The notes under the pieces: model-generated
Seen by the model: only the letters and a program-made list of their open reading frames with translations
Database searches by the model: none
Told to the model about the DNA's origin: nothing
Program-made: the position numbers and the translations under genes
Assembly (NCBI GenBank): GCA_947594425.1
Contig: CANQED010000001.1
Coordinates: 124,001 to 188,000 of the forward strand
Direction: 5' to 3'
DNA: 64,000 nucleotides
Source: an uncultured Ruminiclostridium sp.
GTDB lineage: Bacteria; Bacillota; Clostridia; Oscillospirales; Ruminococcaceae
In this document: positions 58,327-64,000 of the stretch, piece by piece
Layout of the letters: each line of letters opens with the position of its first letter
Numbering within the stretch: position 1 is the first letter of the stretch

Positions 58327-59070
58327 TTATCTGTGTTTTCTTACGGCGGAGAAGAGCACCTTTTCACAGTCCTCGCCGCCCTTATTTTCAGTCAAAAAAT
58401 CGTATATCCTTATATCGGTAAAATCCGCGCTTATGAGCAAGTCCTTTATCCTGCTTAGCGGCAGAGCCGTCTCGGTGATATTCTCGCCGCTCCTTGCATA
58501 GCTTCCGTCCTCTTCCTCGGTGAAAATGTCAAGCGCCATATCCACCCGTCCGTCCTCGTAAAAGTTCTGCCACACAAGATACACCCCGTCGGTGTCGTAT
58601 ACAAAGGTATTATCGCCCAAGACCTCGCGGTGCTTTTTTAAGGTATTTACGTCAAATAAAAACACCCCGCCGTCCTCTAAAAACAGCGACGCCGACTTAA
58701 AACAGCTCAGCATATCCTCCTCGCCGTCAAGGTGATTTATCCCGTCGAGGGTGCATATCGCCGCGTCCACCGTCCCGTACATATCCAGCGCGCGCATATC
58801 CTGACAGAGATACTGTACGCCGTCGTGCGGCTTAGCTAAAGCGACGCTCAGCATTTCGCCGCTTATATCGGTCGCTATCACGTCATAGCCGAGAGACTGC
58901 ATACGCACGCTGACATTTCCCGTGCCGCAGCCGAGCTCGAGCAGTATCCCGCGCTTTTGCCTAACAGAAAAAATATGTCGGTCGTAGTATGCGCTTATCG
59001 CGTCATAGTCTATATTAGAAGTAAGCTTATCGTATACCTCGGCAAAGCACCCATAGCCGCCCGCGCTCAT
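58327..59070 (-). CDS. Class I SAM-dependent methyltransferase
   Basis: A 247-residue methyltransferase: YGCFAEVYDKLTSNIDYDAI at the start, LLELGCGTGNVSVRM (SAM loop), VIATDISGEMLSVA, and ICTLDGINHL. The YDxLtxdvdY opening matches a common Firmicutes family next to yerC or hslO with unknown substrate. It overlaps yerC by 4 bases. Confidence 0.9.
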   Translation of the reverse strand: MSAGGYGCFAEVYDKLTSNIDYDAISAYYDRHIFSVRQKRGILLELGCGTGNVSVRMQSLGYDVIATDISGEMLSVALAKPHDGVQYLCQDMRALDMYGTVDAAICTLDGINHLDGEEDMLSCFKSASLFLEDGGVFLFDVNTLKKHREVLGDNTFVYDTDGVYLVWQNFYEDGRVDMALDIFTEEEDGSYARSGENITETALPLSRIKDLLISADFTDIRIYDFLTENKGGEDCEKVLFSAVRKHR

Positions 59071-59360
59071 TCTTTATCCTTTAAGCGTCCGAACACTACC
59101 GAATATCCGTCGTTGCCGCCCTTAAGAGTGCGGTTTACGCGGCTTATCGTGGCGGTGCTCGCCCCTGTCTGCTTTACTATATCGCTGTAGACCAGCCCGT
59201 CGGTGAGCAGCTTTGCCACGTGCAGGCGCTGCGCCATAGACTCAAGCTCTTGTATCGTGCAAAGATCGTCGAAAAAATTGTAGCACTCGTCGACGGTCTT
59301 TAGCTGCAAAACGGCGCGAAAGAGCTGATCCTTGTCCTTGCTTTTAAGTTTGTCGTTCAT
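59067..59360 (-). CDS. YerC/YecD family TrpR-like regulator
   Basis: A 97-residue TrpR-superfamily protein: YNFFDDLCTIQELESMAQRL, then the helix-turn-helix YSDIVKQTGASTATISRVNR. It lacks nothing of the small family. Effector unknown. The promoter at 59404-59432 makes it the first gene of the operon running to hemZ, so it may autoregulate. Confidence 0.9.
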   Translation of the reverse strand: MNDKLKSKDKDQLFRAVLQLKTVDECYNFFDDLCTIQELESMAQRLHVAKLLTDGLVYSDIVKQTGASTATISRVNRTLKGGNDGYSVVFGRLKDKE

Positions 59361-59403
59361 TATAACTTTCCTTCCTTTACGGAATTGCCCGTGTGCTGAA
59401 TAA

Positions 59404-59432
59404 ATTTTACCACACTAAAGCGTAAAAGTCAA
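59404..59432 (-). promoter_or_regulatory. Promoter of the yerC-hemZ operon
   Basis: On the minus strand TTGACT (59427-59432), 17 bases, TAAAAT (59404-59409). Confidence 0.75.
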
Positions 59433-59436
59433 TATC

Positions 59437-59871
59437 TCACCGAGCACACAGCTCTTTATAATCGTTGAATACGTTAAATATCCCTATGTGCTCCTTTTTG
59501 ACCCTGAGCGGGCGGAAATTATCGTCCACAAAAAAGTGCCGCGTCGTGCCCACAGCCTTAAGCACGCCGTCGTCCTTTCCGGTGACGGTATAGGTCACGG
59601 TCATTTTAAAGCCGTTAAACTCAGTCACCTTAAGGTCTATAAGTACGGTCTCGTCAAAGCGCACGGCGTTTTTATACTCGCACTCGGCGGAGAGGACGGG
59701 TATCATGACCCCCTCCTGCTCCATTTTTTGATAGGGATAGCCGCATTTTTCAAGAAAGTACACCCGCGTTTCTTCAAACCAGCGTATATAATTTGAGTGG
59801 TGCACTATCCCCATTTTATCCGTTTCGTAATAATATGCCGTACGTTCGTACGGAGGTATAAGCGTATCCAT
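59437..59871 (-). CDS. Hot-dog fold acyl-CoA thioesterase (YbgC/4HBT type)
   Basis: A 144-residue hot-dog protein: RTAYYETDKMGIVHHSNYIR holds the catalytic Asp and the HHSNY motif, then WFEETRVYFLEKCGYPYQKM. It probably hydrolyses acyl-CoA or acyl-ACP. Its start overlaps the stop of the Nudix gene by one base. Confidence 0.92.
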   Translation of the reverse strand: MDTLIPPYERTAYYYETDKMGIVHHSNYIRWFEETRVYFLEKCGYPYQKMEQEGVMIPVLSAECEYKNAVRFDETVLIDLKVTEFNGFKMTVTYTVTGKDDGVLKAVGTTRHFFVDDNFRPLRVKKEHIGIFNVFNDYKELCAR

Positions 59872-60371
59872 TATTCTCCCTCCTTAAGTATGTCCGCTAT
59901 CAGCCTATTGCCCACCGAGGTGTCTTTAAGCAGGCTCGCCGCCCGCTCTTTATCAAACCACTGAGCCGCATAGAGCTCGTCTGACAGCTTAAATTCTCCC
60001 TCGTCCACGTCAACACAGTAGCCGAGCATAAGCATCTGCTTTTTCTCATAGACATATGACGAAATAAAGCGCACCGATTTAGCTGCAAGCCCCAACTCCT
60101 CGTATACCTCGCGCCTCGCCGCGTCCTCCGCGCTCTCCGAGGTCTTGATATAGCCAGACACGCAGACATATTTATCACGCTCGCTTTGCTCGGGGGACTT
60201 TTGCTTTATCAGCGCGAATTTTTCACCTCTTCGCGCGAGCACGATAACGCAGCAGTAAAACATCTCAAACCACGGTCCGCCGCATTTATCGCACCACGGC
60301 ACATTGTGCTCGTCGCCGAGGTCGCGCGACGACAATCTTTCGCCGCAGCTCGGACAATGACAAAATCTCAT
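59871..60371 (-). CDS. Nudix hydrolase with N-terminal zinc ribbon
   Basis: A 166-residue protein. The zinc ribbon (CHCPSCGERL ... PWCDKCGGPW) at residues 4-32 and the Nudix box (GYIKTSESAEDAARREVYEE then LGL, about 91-113) resemble NADH pyrophosphatase NudC, but without the NudC N-terminal domain. A nucleotide-diphosphate substrate is expected; which one is unknown. Confidence 0.9.
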   Translation of the reverse strand: MRFCHCPSCGERLSSRDLGDEHNVPWCDKCGGPWFEMFYCCVIVLARRGEKFALIKQKSPEQSERDKYVCVSGYIKTSESAEDAARREVYEELGLAAKSVRFISSYVYEKKQMLMLGYCVDVDEGEFKLSDELYAAQWFDKERAASLLKDTSVGNRLIADILKEGE

Positions 60372-60392
60372 AAATACTCCCTTAATTTTTTT

Positions 60393-60412
60393 GCACAGCC
60401 CATAGGCTGTGC
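60393..60412 (-). terminator. Terminator of galE
   Basis: An 8-bp perfect stem (GCACAGCC, CATA loop, GGCTGTGC) flanked by T-runs on both strands. Confidence 0.8.
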
Positions 60413-60455
60413 AAAAAGGTATGCATACGCGGATAATTCCCGTATACTCTTATCA

Positions 60456-61451
60456 TCAATTGTTCTTAATAAAATTCCAGCTGTCGGCACACATCTGTTC
60501 AAGTCCGCGCTCGGCTTTCCACCCGAGCTCTTTTTTGGCAAGGGTCGGGTTAGAATAGCACTCAGCCGCGTCGCCCGGGCGCCTTGCGCCGATAACGTAG
60601 GGGACTTTGACCTTGTTCACCTTTTCAAAGGTGTTTATGATGTCGAGCACCGAGTAACCCTTGCCGGTGCCGAGGTTAAACGCGGGGCAGCCCGTGTTCT
60701 TGCGCGCATAATTTATCGCCGCAAGATGCCCCAGCGCAAGGTCTACAACGTGTATATAATCTCTTATGCAGGTGCCGTCGGGGGTGGGATAGTCGTTTCC
60801 GAACACCGTCAGCGTAGCCATTTTACCCGTAGCGGCGCGCAGTATCAGCGGCATAAGATTATTCGGTATGCCGTTGGGGTCCTCGCCTATCTTTCCGCTC
60901 TCGTGTGCGCCTATCGGATTAAAGTATCTGAGCAGCACTATGCTCCACCTGTCGTCCGAGGTATAAAGCTCGCGGCACATATTCTCTATCATCAGCTTGG
61001 TGCTGCCGTAGGGGTTTATCGAGGACAGCGGCATCTTCTCGGTGACGGGGACTTTCTTGGGTATACCGTACACCGTCGCGCTCGAGCTGAATACAAAGCG
61101 GCGGCAGCCGTATTTATTCATGGTGTCGAGCAATGCGAGGGTGGCGTTGATATTATTATTGTAGTACATCAGCGGATTAAGGCAGCTCTCGCCGACCGCC
61201 TTATACCCTGCGAAATGTATTACCTCTTCGATAAAGTTCTCGCTGAATATCCTGTCGAGCGCCTGTCTGTCGCAGCAGTCATTCTCATAAAAGGCAAAAT
61301 CTCTGCCCGTTATCTCCTTTATCATCTCTATAGCCTTGGGCTTAGAATTGTAGAAGTTGTCGATAACTACGATATCCTCGCCCGCCTTTAGCAGCTCTAT
61401 GCAGGTATGCGAGCCGATATAGCCCGCGCCTCCGGTAACAAGTACAGCCAT
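60456..61451 (-). CDS. galE: UDP-glucose 4-epimerase
   Basis: A 331-residue SDR epimerase: VTGGAGYIGSHTCIELLKAG (NAD loop), VFSSSATVYGIP, the catalytic YGSTK (Tyr/Lys pair), and GTCIRDYIHVVDLALGH. It interconverts UDP-glucose and UDP-galactose for galactose use and surface glycans. It has its own promoter and terminator. Confidence 0.97.
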   Translation of the reverse strand: MAVLVTGGAGYIGSHTCIELLKAGEDIVVIDNFYNSKPKAIEMIKEITGRDFAFYENDCCDRQALDRIFSENFIEEVIHFAGYKAVGESCLNPLMYYNNNINATLALLDTMNKYGCRRFVFSSSATVYGIPKKVPVTEKMPLSSINPYGSTKLMIENMCRELYTSDDRWSIVLLRYFNPIGAHESGKIGEDPNGIPNNLMPLILRAATGKMATLTVFGNDYPTPDGTCIRDYIHVVDLALGHLAAINYARKNTGCPAFNLGTGKGYSVLDIINTFEKVNKVKVPYVIGARRPGDAAECYSNPTLAKKELGWKAERGLEQMCADSWNFIKNN

Positions 61452-61490
61452 AATAATTCTTCCTTTCGGGTAAAATTTATCGTTGATAAT

Positions 61491-61519
61491 ATTATATCCC
61501 TATTTTGCCCGAATGTCAA
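61491..61519 (-). promoter_or_regulatory. Promoter of galE
   Basis: On the minus strand TTGACA (61514-61519), 17 bases, TATAAT (61491-61496). Confidence 0.85.
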
Positions 61520-61546
61520 GGAAAAAAACTCTCAATGCGGCAAGGA

Positions 61547-61575
61547 TTGACAAACGTAATTAAATATGATAAAAT
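61547..61575 (+). promoter_or_regulatory. Promoter of the zinc-ribbon membrane genes
   Basis: TTGACA (61547-61552), 17 bases, TAAAAT (61570-61575), divergent from galE. Confidence 0.8.
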
Positions 61576-61624
61576 AGTAAAAATAATAAAAGATTTCGCC
61601 CTGCATTTTTTCGGAGGTGTTTAT

Positions 61625-62242
61625 ATGAGTGCATTCGGCGCATTGACGGTGCTCGGGCTGAGCGTCCCGACCATCATACTGTACTGTCAGTACAAAAACT
61701 ATCCGTTAAGCTCAAAGCTTAAGACGCTAAGAGCGCTTACCGTGACGCTTACGGTATTTACGGTGCTTGACTTTGTGTGGCTGCTCGACGGCTTCGGACT
61801 GTTAAGTCCGTGGAGAGCCGAGGCGAGACTGACATACCTTAATTATTTTACCGACGATGATATGTATGTGAGATTTTCTGCCGGGGCGTCTCTTGTCCTG
61901 TCGATAGCTTTTCTTGTGTTCGGCATAGTCTGCTGTGTAAAGGGCTATACGATAACCGCAGACAAGCCGCGCGCCCGTCAGTCCTACATCAACGAGCGCA
62001 TAGAAAAGGCGTTGTCCACAAACGCAAAGATCTGCTCGCGCTGCGGTCAGCTCGTACCCTATAATAACAACGTCTGCCGCTGCGGCTCGACCGAGTTTAC
62101 CTATCCGCAGATAAATATGATAGATGAGCACATTCATCAAGCGCCCGCCGCTCCGCCGCAGTCGGTCTGCGCTAAATGCGGTACGCCGATAGCGCCGGGC
62201 GACAACTTCTGCCACGTATGCGGCACACCGAAAAATAATTAA
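61625..62242 (+). CDS. Membrane protein with two C-terminal zinc ribbons (1 of 3)
   Basis: A 205-residue protein. Three hydrophobic helices (about 4-20, 38-58, 82-105) precede two zinc-ribbon modules: CSRCGQLVP ... CRCGS and CAKCGTPIAPGDNFCHVCG. The ATG at 61625 follows GGAGG; an in-frame earlier start at 61505 lies upstream of the promoter. The next gene follows 20 bases later. The plan (membrane helices plus double-zinc ribbon) recalls zinc-ribbon domain proteins of Clostridia with unknown role. Confidence 0.8.
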   Translation: MSAFGALTVLGLSVPTIILYCQYKNYPLSSKLKTLRALTVTLTVFTVLDFVWLLDGFGLLSPWRAEARLTYLNYFTDDDMYVRFSAGASLVLSIAFLVFGIVCCVKGYTITADKPRARQSYINERIEKALSTNAKICSRCGQLVPYNNNVCRCGSTEFTYPQINMIDEHIHQAPAAPPQSVCAKCGTPIAPGDNFCHVCGTPKNN

Positions 62243-62262
62243 AATTTACGGAGGAAATTATT

Positions 62263-62883
62263 ATGATAGTGTTAGGCTTTTCCATTGCGATACTTATAAT
62301 ATGCAGTTCTTATAAGAACAGACCCACGTCGGGCAAGCGCACCGCGCTTAAGGTACTCCCGATACTCGACATCATATTCTCGGTGTTCGAGTTCTTCTCG
62401 GGAATAATTTTAGTCATGGTCGCTTTTGTTCCCAGCGCAGTCGGCGGGCTTTATGACAGTATGATCTCCGAAATGCTCGAGGAAATAAGCAGCGAATACG
62501 CCGAGGCAGGAATAGGCTTAGTAAACCTCGTATTTACGGTCATGGCGGTCATGGGCGTAATTAGCCTGCTGCTGACAGCATTCGGCATAATAGCGGGTGT
62601 ATACGGCCTTAAGACCTCGGGCAACGCTCAGCTTGCCGCTCAGATATTGCCCCCTAACACCTATAACGCTCAGGGCTATACTCAGCCCGTACAGCAGCCC
62701 GTGCCTCAGCCTATGCCTCAGCCCCAGCCAATGCAGCAACAGCCGATGCAACAACAACAGCCTATGCAGCAACAACAGGCTATGCAGCAGCCCGGCTGGT
62801 TCTGCCCAAACTGCGGAAAGCCGAATTTGGCCGAAGAATTATTCTGCCCCAACTGCGGCGCGCCTAAGACAAATCAGCAATAA
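62263..62883 (+). CDS. Membrane protein with Gln/Pro-rich linker and zinc ribbon (2 of 3)
   Basis: A 206-residue protein. Hydrophobic segments lie at about 1-15, 30-58 and 84-112. A linker of QP and PMQQQ repeats (about 140-175) leads to one zinc ribbon (WFCPNCGKPN ... FCPNCGAPK). The Gln/Met/Pro-rich stretch is low complexity and probably flexible. ATG follows GGAGG. A terminator-like hairpin lies just after the stop. Confidence 0.8.
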   Translation: MIVLGFSIAILIICSSYKNRPTSGKRTALKVLPILDIIFSVFEFFSGIILVMVAFVPSAVGGLYDSMISEMLEEISSEYAEAGIGLVNLVFTVMAVMGVISLLLTAFGIIAGVYGLKTSGNAQLAAQILPPNTYNAQGYTQPVQQPVPQPMPQPQPMQQQPMQQQQPMQQQQAMQQPGWFCPNCGKPNLAEELFCPNCGAPKTNQQ

Positions 62884-62892
62884 TAAAAACAT

Positions 62893-62924
62893 GTGCCGCA
62901 GGAATTTTTCCTTGCGGCACTTTT
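62893..62924 (+). terminator. Terminator-like hairpin inside the zinc-ribbon gene cluster
   Basis: A stem of about 12 bp (GTGCCGCAGGAA with TTCCTTGCGGCAC, one bulge) followed by TTTT. The ribosome binding site of the next gene comes immediately after, with no room for a promoter. Confidence 0.7.
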
Positions 62925-62936
62925 AGGAGGATGTAT

Positions 62937-63470
62937 ATGCTGTTTAGGATAACTACTATAGCCGCGGCGGTAATAATGCTCGCGATAACGCTTAGGTTCT
63001 TTGTATTTCCTACCCTCGGGAAAAGGCGGGCTATGTTTATATTTGCGGCGATAACGACGATATCCTGCGCGTTTATGGTGGTATATTCGTCGGAGGGCGA
63101 GGGCGACCTTATGATAAACGCGGTCATTCTTGCCGCCGCGGCTTTCTCGATCATATTTACGCTCTATCACTGCCTCTCGGCAAAATTTACCGCCATGGCC
63201 GCCAAAAACAGTTCTAACAGTCCTAATCTCCCTCAGATAAAGACCTGCAAGCATTGCGGTGCGTCGGTGCCGCCATACTCGGACAGCTGTCCTCTTTGCG
63301 GCGGGCAGGATTTTGATATAAAATACGGCAGCAGCGAGGTATACGACAATTCTATCCCCGTACATTACACCGCCGAGGAGGAAAGGCAGGGCAAGCGCTG
63401 CCCGTCCTGCGGACAGCTTAACACCGTGACCGACCGCTTTTGCTCGCGCTGCGGAAAGCCGCTGATATAA
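62937..63470 (+). CDS. Membrane protein with two zinc ribbons (3 of 3)
   Basis: A 177-residue protein. Three hydrophobic helices (about 3-24, 33-50, 60-82) precede two zinc ribbons: CKHCGASVPPYSDSCPLCGG and CPSCGQLNTVTDRFCSRCGK. The start is ATG at 62937, six bases after AGGAGG; an ATG at 62931 directly abuts that site and is too close. Expression seems to depend on read-through of the hairpin at 62893-62924. It is convergent with the sigma gene, 6 bases away. Confidence 0.78.
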   Translation: MLFRITTIAAAVIMLAITLRFFVFPTLGKRRAMFIFAAITTISCAFMVVYSSEGEGDLMINAVILAAAAFSIIFTLYHCLSAKFTAMAAKNSSNSPNLPQIKTCKHCGASVPPYSDSCPLCGGQDFDIKYGSSEVYDNSIPVHYTAEEERQGKRCPSCGQLNTVTDRFCSRCGKPLI

Positions 63471-63476
63471 TAACAG

Positions 63477-64000
63477 TCAATCGTTTCTTTCAAAGCGCGC
63501 TCGGAGCTTTTCGAGCGCCTTTTTTTCTATCCGTGACACATAGCTGCGGCTTATGCCGAGCTGCTTTGCGACCTCGCGCTGGGTCAGAATTTTATCGGTA
63601 TGAAAGCCCGAAAAATTGAGCCCGTACCGCTTGGTCAGTATTTGCTTTTCTCTCTCGTCGAGCTCCTCCGAGATATAGCGGTACAGCTTTTGCACGTTTA
63701 TATTAAGGTCCGCCTGCTGTGCTACGTCGGCGGGGTCGCGGAAAATATCCGCGAGCGTCACGGTGTTGCCGTCCTTGTCGCAGTCCATAGGGTCGTTCAT
63801 ATACACCTCGGTCTGCTGGTGCTTTATCTTGCGAAAATACATACGTATCTGATTGTTTATACACTTTCCAGCATAAGTCGAAAAGCTTACGCTGCGCTCA
63901 TAGTCAAAGGTCTGCGCCGCCTTTATCAGCCCTATCATTCCTATCGAGATAAGATCGTCCCTGTCGCGATAGTCGGGATAGTGCTTTTTTACGATAAACG
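63477..64000 (-). CDS. SigK-type RNA polymerase sigma factor (5' end beyond window)
   Basis: About 174 codons, N-terminus missing. Region 2 shows DDLISIGMIGLIKAAQTFDY, the sporulation-sigma signature, and FSTYAGKCINNQIRMYFRK. The middle has the SigK/SigE-like DPMDCDKDGNTVTLADIF. Region 4 is LDEREKQILTKRYGL then LTQREVAKQLGISRSYVSRI. It is closest to SigK of the mother-cell class. Whether the organism sporulates cannot be told from this window. It converges on the zinc-ribbon gene 62937-63470. Confidence 0.9.
   Translation of the reverse strand, partial: FIVKKHYPDYRDRDDLISIGMIGLIKAAQTFDYERSVSFSTYAGKCINNQIRMYFRKIKHQQTEVYMNDPMDCDKDGNTVTLADIFRDPADVAQQADLNINVQKLYRYISEELDEREKQILTKRYGLNFSGFHTDKILTQREVAKQLGISRSYVSRIEKKALEKLRARFERND

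Overview
The window is about 64 kb of chromosome from a low-to-mid GC Gram-positive anaerobe. It most resembles a Ruminococcus-like member of the Oscillospiraceae (Clostridia). The signs are AGGAGG ribosome binding sites, many TTG/GTG starts, vegetative promoters (TTGACA, 17 bases, TATAAT), the infC-rpmI-rplT order, HemZ/HemW radical SAM enzymes, a SigK-type sigma factor, CotF-like small proteins, Na+-pump decarboxylase subunits and plant-polysaccharide hydrolases (GH30, and GH5 with CBM2). This assignment is inference from gene content. No phage, insertion sequence or CRISPR array was seen.

Layout. 1-7000 is accessory: a LysR regulator (cut by the window edge), a GH30 hydrolase without a signal peptide, an ECF sigma factor with its membrane anti-sigma partner, and a 1081-residue surface protein with about 625 residues of Asp-Thr repeat. 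7279-9483 encodes a fusion of a DD-carboxypeptidase-like half and a MurF-like half; both have lost their catalytic motifs. 9660-11070 holds a small Cys-rich protein, a Val-Phe-Gly-Cys tRNA operon and two small coat-like proteins. 11153-17066 is a plus-strand run: lepA, hemW, glycogen phosphorylase and a short FNT channel. 17142-18557 holds a secreted protein with an NPxTG-type C-terminus and an internally deleted 21-codon copy with its own promoter and terminator. 18738-22776 holds an ammonium transporter fused to a PII domain behind a leader terminator, a small membrane peptide, and the beta and gamma subunits of a Na+-translocating decarboxylase.

22923-37939 is a dense minus-strand housekeeping cluster, transcribed from a TrmH-type methyltransferase through topA, trmFO, plsX, rnc, a radical SAM gene, smc, ftsY, rdgB, DUF1294, yhbY, nadD, yqeK and rsfS to a patatin-like lipase. 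38029-42640 holds an unknown membrane protein, the infC-rpmI-rplT operon with a structured leader, and a flippase-like/glycosyltransferase pair. 42904-45823 is an amino-acid ABC importer followed by queT behind a candidate preQ1 riboswitch. 45904-50500 holds a cellulase lipoprotein, an FkbM methyltransferase and glmS. 50672-59360 holds a zinc-ribbon protein and the operon yerC, methyltransferase, hslO, recJ, relA/spoT, MBL hydrolase, hemZ. 59437-61451 holds a thioesterase, a Nudix hydrolase and galE. 61625-63470 holds three membrane/zinc-ribbon proteins facing a SigK-type sigma gene cut by the window end.

The most unusual items are the double pseudoenzyme fusion (7279-9483), the Asp-Thr repeat surface protein with recent internal duplications, the deleted micro-gene copy, the Amt-PII fusion with leader terminator, the infC operon (AUC start, four tandem repeats in its leader), and the queT leader.
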